Part shown: one piece after another, positions 37,901-51,500 of the stretch
Layout of the letters: every line of letters starts with the position of its first letter
How positions within the stretch are numbered: position 1 is the stretch's first letter
Source: Acanthornis magna
Lineage: Eukaryota; Chordata; Aves; Passeriformes; Acanthizidae
Length of the DNA stretch: 64,000 nucleotides
Direction: 5' to 3'
NCBI GenBank assembly: GCA_036785705.1
Contig: JAWUZG010000056.1
Location: 10,960,501-11,024,500 of the forward strand
Notes under the pieces: generated by a model
The model's database searches: none
What the model saw: only the letters and a program-made list of their open reading frames with translations
Told to the model about the DNA's origin: nothing
Position numbers and translations under genes: made by a program

Positions 37901-40734
37901 GTGTAGGGGTCTTCTCGGAGGTGTTTTGTTTGGTTTTTTTTAAGACAGCAGGCATGTTATCTTCACACTTTCTGCAGGATTAATTTGGTTACTGCAGAAA
38001 CCCACCTTCAAAACCAGACATGGGCAGAGGCAAAGCAGCAGGGCTCACTCCCCTCCTGCAAGGACCAGCTCCTGCTTTTTACTGTTGTACTAAAATTATG
38101 AGACCCAAGTACAACCTCCGGCTCTGAAATTCACACCCCTCTGACCTAAGCATTACCACCGGACTTGGAAAGCAACACAGAGCCAGCAGGGAGTTTCTGT
38201 GCCTCACCTCATTCCCAACAGTGGAGCACCCACCAAAGAGCCACCCTACCCTCACCCAGAGCTGGAGTACAAATAACTGCATTTGCAACACAAGAAATTG
38301 CAGAGCCCAAATGTTTGGAGAGTTCCACATAGAAGGATATACAGAAATGAGTTAAATGGGCTTAAGCAAGATCATCAGCTTGCATTCACAAGAATAGACC
38401 TGGGGAGGAAAACGTTTTCCGAATGAGAACAATCAAGGTTCACGGCTGAATGAATAACCAGAAGAAGCAAGTACATTTGGTCTCTACTTCTATGTTTAGC
38501 ACCATTTAGAAAAAGCAAATACAATACAGAGTTTATAGATGTGTACAATGCTAAGCGTAAATACAGGTTTGGGTATTTGGAGTTCTCTAGGGCCAGCACC
38601 CCGAGCAGAGCTGGCACAAATTACAGCAGAGACATGGAAGAACGAGGAACAAAAATCAGCAGAGGCAACACAGGTAACAGGCCTCCATGTGAGCACAAGT
38701 AAAATTTATAACAGTGACATAAATTTCAAAAGGGTACATATCAGACTCCTTGGAAAATGACACCTTTGAAGCTGTAACAAATATTCTCCTCTGGCTTTTT
38801 CAAAGTACAACCACTAGACAACTACTGACAGTCAACAGATGTACCACATCTTACCTTCCTGCAAACAAGCCATACATCATCTGTGGCTGTACTACATGAA
38901 CAAAAATGGTCAGTCACACAGGAAAAATGGACAGAGCATCCCCATCAACAAAATGTCAGTGATCACTTACAGCTTTGGGAGACCCGTTGCATAATTTACC
39001 CAGGCACACAGAGCCATTTTTACAGTGACACCTTGATAGCACTAAAATATGCATAACAAGTTCTTCTAAAGGCCCACATTATACATTTAAATTACAGAAT
39101 GTTAGCAGTTTGCTGGAACAGACTATTTTTTTAGCCCCAAATCTGTTTTTCATAACCTCACTTCATCCCCTTTCCTAAAATTTAAATAGATTTAAAAAAA
39201 ATTTAAATGTTTTTTCTTTAAAAAAATGAGGACCTGAAATCCACTGTCATGGATGAAACTGCATTCTTCATGACTAGGCCACATTTTTTCAACTAATAGT
39301 TCTAAAGTTGACCAGCAGTGTTTTGAAATGCTTAAAACTTTGATACAAGTTTCCAATACAAAGCAGCTCACTATTAGCATTTATTTTGTGCAGAGCATAC
39401 ATCAGAAAATTATAAAAATTTCAGAATTCATTTAAGAACTATTGGGTGAGAATAGGGCTACAAGGAAAATTATTTAAGGGAACAAACAGATAAACAAATT
39501 ACTGAATGAAAAGAGAGGGCAGACGATCCATACCAGTGGATCAATGATAGGTCATTAACATTTTAATTAAGAGCAAAACATCTGTGTTAGTTTAATGCAG
39601 ATGAACCTCACAGACCAAACCAGACAATGCAGAAGCCAGAAGAGCAAGGTTCCTCTGAGAATTAGTTAAGCAGGAATTCAGGCAAATAAAAGAGAGTACA
39701 AGTGGAAATCCATGTTCAGCCAGAGCACCGTGAACTGGGGCTGCAAGTGCCAAGACCATGGGACATATTTAACAATGCTGAATTCATATTCAGGGTTCTC
39801 ATTAACAGAGGATTACTGGCAAAAAATAAAACAAATGTGAAGACAAGTCACAAAATTACTGAAAGAATTGGAAAAGCAGTAATAGAAAAATCAATTTATA
39901 GGAAAAAGGTTAAAAGTATCAGTTTGTTGAAGCAAAAAGGTAGCTACAAGGGGTCATGAGGAGAAGAAACGTTGCAGGCTGAAGTTTCAAAGCAACACAA
40001 AGTTCAATGTGGGTACCAAAAAAACAGGTACCAAAAAAATCCCCCAAGTCACTAAATACTCAGCGTTACCTTGAATACCTGTACCACAGACAGCAGTTTC
40101 GTTTCCACAGGGCTACAGTCCCAGGGAGAACACACATAGGAATGGAAGAAAACCACTGTGGATTTACGAAGGTACAATAAATATATATAAAATCAGACAA
40201 GTATCTGACTATTTATTTAAAATACAGGAGGAAAGTGGTGAGTTTGAGGTGGTGATTAGGCAAAACCTGACAATTTTGGCCAGAAGAGCCACCAAGGGAA
40301 CTGCTGGGGGTCCTGCTGCTTGGGACAGTTAAAACTCACAAGAAGACAATAGAGATGCCCAGACCCACAGAATAAGGACCTAGGTGATGTGGACCAGGAT
40401 GTTTGTCCCCATTTCCCTCCACTGTAAGTGAAAATATAAGCATTTCTTATTTTGCAGTAATAGGGCCAAGGCAATAATCAAAGACAATACTCACTTGCAG
40501 CACTGAAAATTAACTGCAGGCCTGTTATAAAAATTCATAAGAACTATGTTCAAATATTTCTTCCAGGCAATGCATCATGATTTTTCATTACTTAGAACCA
40601 GCTGAACACCATTTAAACATAACCTCTTGCATATTTGATTTACATACCCAGGTTACTCTATCAAGTACTCTGTATTTACACTTTCCTCATGTATGAAAAT
40701 TATGCACCAAAAAAGATTCCAAACTTGAGCAAGC
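37900..40734. other. Intergenic, nothing recognised
   Basis: AT-rich sequence downstream of ABHD17C. Open frames are under 100 codons and have no family resemblance. No repeat family was recognised. Confidence 0.6.
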
Positions 40735-42024
40735 TCTAATCCATGCATCCTTTATTCCATTACAATCACTGTGTTGCTTTCTAGCAACAGGACACAAACT
40801 GCAATCAATCGCGATCAATTTATACAACAATCTGAGGCTTACAGTACATTTAAGGCCTTTAAATTTGGAAAAATTAGACCTATGCTAGTAGTGTAACAAT
40901 TTTTAAGTGTTTTGCATTTCTGATGCATAATCTGTGCGATTCCAGTGTCAAAGAATCAAATTACTTCTAAACTAAAAAGATCAGCTCAATGAAAATTTAG
41001 TTACAGAATTCATCAAAACATAAATGTGTAAATTTTTTTTTTTTTTGTCCTGGAAACTTTATAAAACTTTAATAGCAAAATAATATAGGGATAAAAACAT
41101 ATTTTAACAAAATGTATTCAATCATATACAAACCAGAATTTTGCAGTTTATTGTAACTAGACTTAAATTAAAACTACCAATTAAGAATCTATGCACAATG
41201 TAAATTCAAATATGTACAGTACTTTTAAAAAGTCTACAGGAATGCTTTACAGAAGGAAATGTCTGTTATGGCTATTATTCAGACAATCTGAATATTAAAA
41301 TGAGTTTTCTAGTAGTAAATTTACACATTTATTTTTAAACAAAAGCAGTTTTGTCCCTAGATCCTTTAAGAATATTCCAGTTATGTTTATACAAGTAATG
41401 GAGAGGTCGTTACAGAGTTTAGCCCCATATAGTAGTTTGTTTATTTTCAGGTAAAAGTATATTTAAATAATTTACTTGGGAAGATCAGTAAGTTAACAAA
41501 AGAACACTAGAAGGGAGGAGGGGGAACTTCATCACAATAACTTTCCAGTTACAATACCACAGCTAGAAACTTGACAGAGAAAGTACTCCCTTAGATTGAA
41601 CCCATGATTGTTCAGAACAAGCTGTAGCTCATAACAGTTGTGTTTTCCACACTGAGAACACAGTGGGGAAAAAGTCTTTGTAGGACAGAATTATAAATGA
41701 TCTGAAGTGAGACAGAGAAAACTGATCTTCGATTAATACAGCACTAGGTAAAAAGTGTCCCCATAAGCAGCTAGGATTCCCACTTCCTTCAGGGCAATGA
41801 AGCTAAAAATTGTTGGAATTACAGTAGTTGACCATATTTGTGTGCATTAGTAGAATCATTTCCAGATATAAAAGACAAATTTCATCAGATGTTTGATTAG
41901 AACACCCTCAAGACAGGGTATTTCTTCATAGTATAAAGCTATTACAGCTATCCAGTTAAAGCATGTGCAAAAACAGGTAATTTCTTCCGTTCACAGTAAC
42001 TGAGGTAAAATCAGGTAGGCTTCT
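40735..42024 (-). other. ABHD17C: ABHD17C 3' untranslated region (approximate end)
   Basis: The sequence after the stop is AT-rich and non-coding. AATAAA signals on the minus strand occur at 41440-41445, 41328-41333 and 40751-40756, with the variant ATTAAA at 41068-41073. The 40751-40756 signal is followed by a T/GT-rich stretch (around 40690-40720) suited to cleavage, so I end the UTR near 40735. One of the nearer signals may also be used. The end is inference; the start is certain. Confidence 0.45.
41033..41046. repeat. Poly(T) run of 14
   Basis: A homopolymer inside the predicted ABHD17C 3' UTR. On the mRNA strand it reads A14. Confidence 0.9.
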
Positions 42025-42244
42025 TCAGGAGTTGGGAAGTTCATGAGATATGAACTGTTTTAGTCTCTCTAAGTACTGTGCATAAAGCTCTATGTCATTA
42101 TGCCCAGCCCCTTCCACCCAGAGGGGCTCTACTGCTCGTGGACATCGCTCGTACATGGCCAGGCCATGGGAGAAATCGATCACCTCATCTTCGGTACCGT
42201 GGATGACCAGCACAGGAGAGGTCACTTTAGAGATCTTGTCAATG
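42025..42244 (-). CDS. ABHD17C: ABHD17C terminal coding exon (exon 3)
   Basis: ABHD17C is a serine hydrolase of the alpha/beta-hydrolase fold that removes palmitate from membrane proteins; the family is anchored by an N-terminal palmitoylated cysteine cluster. This exon starts after a cccccag acceptor and runs 220 bases to a TGA at 42025-42027. It encodes the last 72 residues, from [10 protein letters not shown] to SHELPNS. It carries two members of the catalytic triad: Asp in HGTEDE (about residue 276 counting on the 329-residue human protein) and His in GAGHND (about 305). The residues fit ABHD17C rather than ABHD17B: the C-terminus is ISHELPNS and the segment reads [12 protein letters not shown], where I recall ABHD17B differing. 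The first base completes a Ser codon split with exon 2 (AG|C), so the phase is right. No defect is seen. Confidence 0.97.
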
Positions 42245-45200
42245 CTGGGGGAAGGAAAAGAAAGACACAGCTCAGTTTGGGGCTTTCAGTTTCACTCCAT
42301 TAGAGAAAGCAAGCTGAACTATTGACACACAACCCAATCAGCACTGCGTGTTTTTAAACGGCTGCAAACCACGGGAACTGAGCACAAGTGATAAGGCACA
42401 AGCCCCAAAACACACACACGTGTAAAAAGGAGCCTGCACTGCCATCACCACCGTCCCACCAGTGCTAACAACAACAACAAGTCTGAGTGGGCAGCACGCA
42501 AATCAAGTTTGGCACCAAAAAACCCCCACCAAAACAGTGAATGTACCTATCCCACAGAGCACTGTGAGGCGAGTAAGATTCCATGGGACATTCTGCAAGC
42601 ATGGACTCTTCACATGACACATTATCACCTTCCAATTTAGCAGCTTAGGAACTAATTAACTACATTCCAGTCATAAGATTTCATTAACCAAAAAAAAAAA
42701 AAAAAAAAGCCCTGGCTCATGGAGCTTGAACTCGTCTTTGAACCCCCAAATTAGGCAGATTCAGCTAAAGGAAAACAATCTAAGTACTGACTGTTTAAGT
42801 TCAAACAATGAAATAGAAAATTGTGGGATAAGGGAATTACACAGGGATATTTAACTACAAACCACAGAAATCACACAGGATTTTATGTAACCAGCCTCTT
42901 TGCCAGCTGTGACTGCAACAGTGGCCTTAGAGTAATTTCTGTCCTTTTGTCCAGCTACCCTCAGCAGACCAATATAGCTTGAGACTACCGGTCACAGGAA
43001 AGTGGGTTCTGAGGGAAGGGAGGAGTGACAAAAGCACCTTCCCACCTGAGAGATCAGGCCAGAAAACCCCAGTCATGAAGGACCCTGGCAGCTCATGAAC
43101 TTGCAAACAGTGAACAGCACTGCTCTGGCTCTCCTCAGGCGCAGCCCAGCTTTTATTTCCAGACAGCCATTTCATCCTGGTAGCTACCAATGATTCTGAA
43201 TCTGTGTATGGACACCACGTGCTAATGAACTCCCAGCTTCCTACCAGCTCCACTTCCATCAATAAATGGACAAATTGGCTCAGGACATCTTGAGGAGTGG
43301 GTGGAAAAATAAGTGTTGGTAATACTTGATTTGATCTTAGGACAAATCTGTTTCTTTATGGTAGCTACTAAAAGGTGTTTGGATTTTCCTGCTCCTGAAG
43401 AACAAGAAGGCATGAAATTTTGGCAAGACTGTTGATTTTAAAAAAATGATCAAGACTGTTTAAAATGATTTTTAAAATACAGATGCCAGCACACCTTGAC
43501 ATAAAAACAGGTTCAAAATAGTTTTATGAAAATATAAAGTTAACTAAAAAGATGTAAACTGAAGCACTAAGCCTCACACTTACAAACCTCAGCATTTAGT
43601 ATTCTAGAGAACTTCCATTGGTATTCCAGTGAACAGCTGAGTGTAAACACATTTCTGTCTCTGTCTCTATACCTCTCAAAAAAACCCAGGTTTCATGCCA
43701 TTTAAGGTGCTATTTTAAATTAAAATGCAGCCTATTTCACTTTTCCTGTCTGGAATTCGAGCTGTGTGCAACTATGCTGATTAAAGAAAAAAACCACCCA
43801 ACATAAACGAGGCAACAGAATAATGCAGATTTTGTTTTTCCCCATAATTTTCATTCCAAAATTAGTATTACAGCCAAATGCAAATACTTTATAATCAATA
43901 TGCTATATAAACTGAAGTTTTAAGCCCATGAAAGGTCTGGTGTGACAAATCTATCAGCGACATACAGCTAGAGAGATGTTAATGCATCATTTTAGTGGCT
44001 AGACACTAAGTTCTCATTTATTGTAGGAAACCCCTTTCACTTCAGTATTCACATAATGAAACAGGTTTTTTTTTCCACATATATTCACAGGCCATTAAGC
44101 CAGATAATATTTATATTTTGCAGAAAATTGGAAGGCGTCCCATTGCCAACTCAGCGACTCATAAAGCAGTATTTAAACTGCACATTAGCCTTACTTAGTA
44201 TTCTCAGCCACACAGCTCTGCAGCTAGAAAAATCTACAGAGACCAAATTCTCATGGAGTCCCAACATAAAATGCACATAATAGCAACTCACTGTAGGTGC
44301 ACACAGAACTATTTTGTTTCCCACTGTGAAGACAGACAGTTGAGCTGCACACATTCATAAAGTGCACTGCTGTTTATTTTCACTGCTCCCAGTACCAGGG
44401 AAGTCAGACTGACAGCAATGAACAGCTCAGTAGGGCAAGAACAAAATACTCAAGTGCTAGAGCACATCTGCTGTCACTGGTCCCCTTCCCACTTTTCTTT
44501 TTAGAACTGTTATTTGATTTGGCTGGTAACAGCTAATCACTGTTACTTCTGTAATCAGACCTATGTTTAAGGCTTTGTTTTTTCCTCTCTTGCAGAAGCA
44601 TTTGTAAATATTGGATTTCAGGTTTGAGGATGATGAATGAGTTGGAGTATAAGTGCTTCAAATTCAGTCTGCACCTCCAACAAGTTAATTAATTAACTAA
44701 TAACCTATTTGAAAGCATTCTAAACATGAAGACTGTGAGAGCCACTATTACTTCATCACCATTTCTTCTAGCTGTTCTGGCATACAGATTTATACCCACA
44801 GTCTCCCACAACTTCTAAATTTAATCTGTTGTAACCAAAATAAAACAAACATAAGAAATGCAATGAATATTCCTTACTATACTTACCATAAGCATGACTT
44901 TCTGAAGCAAAGCCAAGTTTTGCACAAGACTTCAGTGAGTGTCTCAAAGCTTTTTACCTGCGCTTCTCCCCACCCTGCCCAGGTGTATGTGCCCTGTTAC
45001 AGACTGCCTTCCCCTCTCATATTCTCCCATAACTTAAACTGGATCAAATGAGAAGTTCTAAAAGATTCCTAGAGCATCTGCTGTTCCCATGACCTCTACT
45101 ATTCCCAAATATTTGGGTACTCTAGGTCTGTAGCAATTGCTTTTCCAGAGAAACTAGACTATAAAACATTTCCTTTTAAAACCAGTTGTATATAGTTCTC

Positions 45201-45417
45201 TGTATGTAAAATATTATTGAGGTTCTTAAAACAAGCTTCAAATCTTCTAAAAGGTGGGACAGGGACTTCGTTCTGGTCACAAAATCAGGATCCTACAAGA
45301 TCTCCACCAGGGAGGAACCAATACAAATCTTGCTACCTATTTACACCACTAGTCCCTTTTAAACACCTACAGAGCATGGTGAGGATAGAAAAGCCTCCTT
45401 GCAGCATTGATACCTAC
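42245..45417 (-). other. ABHD17C: ABHD17C intron 2
   Basis: About 3.2 kb of AT-rich intron between coding exons 2 and 3, with canonical borders. It contains a run of 19 A at 42690-42708 and an AACAACAACAACA stretch near 42470. No coding exon, RNA gene or recognisable transposon was seen on either strand. Confidence 0.9.
42690..42708. repeat. Poly(A) run of 19
   Basis: An uninterrupted homopolymer in ABHD17C intron 2. No retroposed body is recognisable upstream of it. Confidence 0.9.
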
Positions 45418-45597
45418 CTGGGGAAAGCATCAAAGCAATAGGTTTTCCTGGTGTCAGGAAAAGCTACCCGTAATCCAGACATCAGGGGAGAATGGAGGAT
45501 CACTGCTGCACACTCGTACCGAGATGCCAGGTCCACTGTAGGGACAGTACCAATGCTCTGACCATACAGGATAATGTTCTCAGGGCTCACACCATAC
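45418..45597 (-). CDS. ABHD17C: ABHD17C coding exon 2 (nucleophile exon)
   Basis: This internal exon of 180 bases lies between a tctctgcag acceptor and a CCCCAG|GTAGGTA donor. It encodes [10 protein letters not shown] through KTYCFDAFP (59 whole codons plus split codons at both ends). It holds the nucleophile elbow GQSIG (G-X-S-X-G), whose Ser corresponds to about residue 211 of the human protein, and the conserved [17 protein letters not shown] segment. Entry phase is 2 (the first G completes the last codon of exon 1) and exit phase is 2, which joins exon 3 in frame. Exon 1, with the N-terminal cysteine-rich membrane anchor, is not in this window and must lie to the right of 64000. Confidence 0.97.
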
Positions 45598-48500
45598 CTG
45601 CAGAGAAAAGAAAGATCCCTTAAAAAAAAAAAAAAAAAAGAAAAAAAAGCCAAAACACAACACATTTCACATCACAGTGAAAACTAAACCAAATGAATGA
45701 AAGTAGAGGGGGATAAAACCCAAGGCATCCCTCCTATCTTTTGTGGCTCTTTAAAATCTAATCCTAAGAGACATGAACTTACAAGTTTAAATTTTAAAAC
45801 AGTCCAGAAAAGTAAACAATCCAAATATTACACAGGCTGAAGAGAGCTATCCTCAAAGAAGGAATGTCAGCTTGGTCATTGACCTTCACCTTCTTCCATG
45901 AACAGCTCTTGTCTTTCACTCCACAGCACAGCAAATTATAAATTAGACTTCCCCCCTCTCCAGAGTCACTTTCAGGAATTTCAGCTGGATGTTCTAGAGG
46001 CTAAGAGCCCTTCCACCATTAAACAAGACAGTTACTCCTCTGCCCACCTTTCCTTCCATGCAGTTGGAATAAACAGACAAGACCACCTTGTTAGTGACAG
46101 CAAAAACAACAGCTGTCTGTTCATTTTTCCAGTTTCTGATCAGTATAAAATATTCCTCATTTTTCTTTTCCAGTTTAAAATGGGTCAAGTCTATTTTGTA
46201 ACTATAAAAATACATCATTCCATAAAATGCAGGGTTCATAGAGTCCTGGATGGCTCCCTGATATTCCCATCCAGTCTATAAAAACTGTCCCAGCCTGTGT
46301 GCTGCTTCACACTGCAAAAAAGCTGAGAATGAGACTAATTCTGTTTTCATTTAAAGTATGCAAAACAGAAAGGAATTTGGAAGGGGCACAGGAAAAGGTG
46401 ACAGTGGATAGGAAGAAGTGAAGAATATTTGGCCACCACAACTTGTTAGGAAAGCTGCAAATCAAAGCTGTTACTCAATTATAAAGTATTTACCCAGAAG
46501 ATTACTCTCTGTAACTCCACCTCCCATTGCAAGCTATATAAAGAATAATCTAATGCAGAAGAGGACACATTTCTAGTGGAAAATAATTTGTGTAAAACAT
46601 CTTTTTGACACTCTACACAGTCTACAGTCCTGTGATCACTGCTGTGACAATGCAAATCAAACCCTCCAGTTTAGGCTGTACCCCCTGTACACCTGAAAGG
46701 TTTCAATTTCCTTGCAAAGCTGCTTGCAGGGTGTGTGGCAGACCTGGAGAGTACTCAATTTTCAAGCAGCTAAATGATTTGGTATGTGCAAAAGAGAAAA
46801 TTACAATGGAAGAAAGATCAATTAATAATTAAAATCAAGAATAACTGTACTAATCATTCAATTACAGGCTGTCAGGATTGCCTCATTTTATGATGTAGTA
46901 TAACTAGACTGGATTGTAGCCTCTGTGAAACTGAAATTTTCTTAATATTTTTACACTGCTGAGCATAAGGGTACTTTTGGCATCTACTGTTATATGAATA
47001 AGCAACTGTATAAAAATATCTCTCTGGAGTAAAATTTTATCCTCTTGGTAACCAAGCAGCAGCTCATGCTGGCGGTCTGTCACCACAGCCACAGCCCAGT
47101 GTTTTTAAAGAGATGTTGTGCAGCTCTTTCAGCAGATTTTTTCCTCCCTCAGTGTAAGATCTAGTCCAGCACACAGCAGGGCCTGGTTGACTCGGTTAAC
47201 AGGACCTTGGAACAAAGTCTTGTGCTCGTAGACTTCGTTCCATCTGCTGGGTGGGGAGGGCTGGAGGCATGCACCCCAAAGGCACCGCATGCACCCAACC
47301 AATCTGCCAGCTGTTGCAACATATTAAAGATAGGCAATAATGCATCAGCGCCAGGGAACACGAAAAAACAGGACTGGAACATGATCATCGACATGGCACT
47401 TCAGTGGACATGGAATGATATTAATGCTGGCAGGTTTTGCAATACCATCCTGAACTGCAGTATCATGATAAATGTGAAGCTCCCTTTCTGAAAGGTTTAC
47501 AATATAAGCAGAATTTGGAAAAATATGTTTGAACGAGAATCACAGGTTAACACGACAGCATAGGGTGGCAAGAGAATTCAACACATCCAATTGCCTTAGT
47601 ACGGCAATTTTCTTCAACACTGATCTGCTTTAGATTCACTCCTGATGTTATTTTGTTTCTGAAAACATCTCCCATTGTAAGGGGAATACCTTGCTGTTGT
47701 GGCAATAGGTACTCTAGAGAAAAATCTCAGTTTCATAGTATGCCAGTTAAAGTCAGATACAGTCTATAGCATCATTTAAAAAGCCCAGAGACATGTCTAA
47801 ACTTAAAGCAGCCCTTCAGCACTACAACTATTCAGTACCCAGCTCTGTAGAAATGCAGTGTGACAATTCTGACAAAGTGAAAAATTGTAAAAGGGTATTA
47901 GGACACTGAGTTAATGCACACTTAGCCTATCATTAGAGCAAATACCTTTTCTGCTTTACATTCCCAGTGACGGCCAACTAAAAGAATCTCTGGGACTGGT
48001 TTATTTAGGGACAGTCCCTCTTTCCAAGACAGAAGAGTTACTGTAACAGATTTATCTTTTTAAGCCCTTTGCCATTAGGTCATCACTCAGCAAGTGAGAC
48101 ATGGAGCTTACCGCAAACATCAGCAGAAACAGCTACATGTAATATTTATTTATTGTGAGGCCAAAGGACACAGAACAACTCATGAGCTAAGGCCATGAAT
48201 AATTGAGCTGTGCAAGGTCCCTGGAGCTGAGGGCAGGGCTTGGCTCGGTGATCCTCTGCTCCTCACAAACACTGCCCAGCGGTGACACAGCAAGCACTGC
48301 TCACCTGAGGGACACAGCCACCTGGGGGCTTTATCTCTGAAACACAACATTCCTAAAGCAGAGGCGGGTCCCTCCCTCAGACTCTGCAAACTTCCTTGTA
48401 TTAGATCCTTGCATGATAGACAGTGATACAGAAAGTGAAAGAGAGGAAGAGCAGGCATGGGTGAGAAGGCAGCAATGAAAGAGACACTGACACACAAACA

Positions 48501-51500
48501 GGGAAAGAATATGGTAGAAAAAGGCAAAAGACATGCTGGAAAAAGAGGAATCCTGATACAGTCTGCTCTCCTATTAAGGAAGAAAGTCTTTCCACCAGCT
48601 AAACAGCAGCTCCTAAAAATAACTTCCTTGAAACACACAAGCTTTGGTCTCTGTGGAAACAGAGCTCCATCCGATGGAGCAGGAGAGCCAAGTAAAATTT
48701 CTGGATATGCTTGGGCACTTCTCCTGTGGAGCCCATCAGAGAGTTCTAAACAAGCAGGGCAACACTGCAAAGTGGAAACCAGCCTTCAGCAAAGCCAGAG
48801 CAGGAAACAACTCAGTTACCATGGGCACATGCAAAACCCTGATTTGACAAAGGGGGGAAAAGAGAAGAAGAAAGGGCAGGAATGCTTTTTTCCCAGAGGG
48901 AACTCCATTACCAAGAACTGCAGCTACTGCTGTATAAATGACGCAATTTCTGCTCCCTTTACCCAAAAACACTTACAGGTGGCAAAGCTCAAAGTTCTCC
49001 AGCCTATTCCACTCTCAGTAACCCACAAGCACACTGTGTGGCTTAGGGATTCCAGAGAAACCCCAGCAACCTTCACAAGCAGTATAGCTGTTTGTACCCA
49101 GAGCTTCAGGCCAGGACTAGCTAAGGCCCCAAACACTCCACGGTTAATAACAGTAGTTTGGAGGATTTTTTTTCCCTGTGTTACTGCCTAAATTTACACA
49201 AATTAGGTTTACCAGCAATTCTGGTCTCCCCATTAACTACGTGCACAGCAGCTGGTTATTGAGAATCCACATCCCAGACTCTTCTACTTACTCCCGCACA
49301 GAGTAATAAGAGACCTCAGTCATGCCAGCAGATCAGTGGGATACAGGAGACTGGGAATATTGCTGACAGGGTACAGCAAAGGAAGATGAGACACAATTAT
49401 ACAGTTCACCTGCTTGGCTGTATGGTTGTGGCTCGGGCCATGTCCCTCCTCAGTTTCCTCATACAAAACTGATGATGGCATCAACCACCATTGCAAAGTA
49501 CCTCATACTTTCTGGCTGACAGCACTGTGTGCAAACTATGCATTATCTCAAAGCATCTTTAATTATGATCCTAAGATACCGAATCCCTCCTCCCCCCAGG
49601 GCTCCAGCTTTGAGCCATGGAGCTGGAAAGTTTACCATTGCTATTTTTACTCTCTCCTAGCCCAGTGGAGAGCACCGGTGGAATGCTGCTGTGGGGACTC
49701 CAGACATGTCACAGCTGAAGCCCTGCAATGTTCACAGCCAAAGCTTCGACATCTGTGCCAATCCTCAAAGGTGCCAAATACATATTCATTAAGGCGGCCA
49801 GGTTTTTTTTTAAGGCTTACTGAACCCATGAAGTTAACCTCACCTTGTATTTTCAGTTTGAATTTTTATGGTATTTGCTGTCCCATTATCCCTTAACTGA
49901 ACTGGAAAGCACAGAGAGTAGCATGTATATAGCAACAGCAACAAATTAGTTTTCAAGAACAGCCACAGAAATTGTCTGTGCAGAGCATTTTGATGGCACA
50001 AACCCCTTTCCATAATGCTGTGGAGACCCAGAGTTTAACTGCTACCAAACTAAGGCAGCAGCTGATGGGCGAGTTCTTCCTCACAACACATAAAGAACAT
50101 AAATTTACAAGGCCAGGAAAATGAGGTAACCAGCTCCCGCATTCTCACAGGGGGACTGAGTTTGAAACTGGGCACTCCCTTCTCCAGCAAACACCAATGA
50201 AATAAGTAATCTTCAAGACACAAAGAAAATCCAGCATACATCAGGAAGAACACAAATCATGTCACTACTTGGAGGAAATAGCGACTTCTAAAGTACCTTT
50301 CCTAGAACGTACATGTGCTTGCTTCTTCATAACCTATTCAAGTCTGTTTGTTTCTGTTTATACAAACCCATTTGTAACAACACACTATTTACCACCTCTT
50401 GGAAACGCATTACCTTTAAGTTTAATAATCCAGAGAAATTTCGATCACTTGTTAAGAACCACAGATAGATATTCTCTAGCATCATTATATACTTCCACAA
50501 GATATCCATGTACATTTTCAGAAATAAATTGGCTATTTAATCCTCTACGAATTTAAAAATCTAATTTTGGGGGTAGAAAGAAAAACAGAAATCCTCAATT
50601 AAGTCAAAGTCACACATGCAGATTGCATATCTTGAGTATGATTTTACGTTGTGTGACTTCTACATTAAAATTAACTGATACTAGCGACTCAGTCAATAAA
50701 GATTATTGCAAGAAATTTACAATATCAGAACAGAACACTGAGCCTTGTATTGTTCTTCAGCAAGTACCACTCTGTCACGTCAGCCAAAATACCATAGAAA
50801 TTACAGCAGATTTTTAGTCTAAATGCCAACATTAAATTGAGAGGAAGCCATTAGATTAAGGATTTTTTGAGTTAACCAAAACAACAACTGTCAAATGAGA
50901 AAAATCAGATTTCAAGATTCACAGGAAACCCTGGCACACAGCAAGTGTCCCTGTGCCAGTTTCTCCACTTTCCTTGAATTCACACAAACATAGGTTTTAC
51001 TGTTCACTGTTTTACTGACACTGACTCTTTAAATCATGAGATTTCCTCATCGTCTACCTCCTCCCTCTCCAGATCTACAAGTACTATGCAATTCAAGTTC
51101 AGGTACACCATACTCTCTTTCACTTCACGTTTTCATGATGTTGAGCCAAAACCAGGTTGTATTCTGGCTTATGAAGCTGCAAAACAGAGAGACCAATTTT
51201 TTTGGCGTATGTCCCAGCACACTGTCACAGGAGCAGACAAGTAATTCCACAAATGTGTTCACTCTCAAAATAATTTAAATGGCCGACAGAGAAATTTAAT
51301 CAAGGAATCCACCACAGTTTTATATCACTATTACTTTTACTACCACACCAGAGAGTCATTTGATTATGCTATGGAAAAATCCCAGTGTTAACCAATATAA
51401 GCTTACTGACATAGAATTACAGAATGAACCTATGACTCTTGAAAATGCCATCTTAAAGGCAATTTTGGAAGTTATTAGCAAATATCACACTACTACAGGC

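Noticed and set aside
47161..47491. Opposed open frames in ABHD17C intron 1
   Set aside because: Short, no domain, no splice borders, AT-rich surroundings; typical intronic noise.
48180..49191. 196- and 244-codon frames in ABHD17C intron 1
   Set aside because: They overlap on opposite strands, have low-complexity Ser/Leu/Lys composition and no recognisable family.
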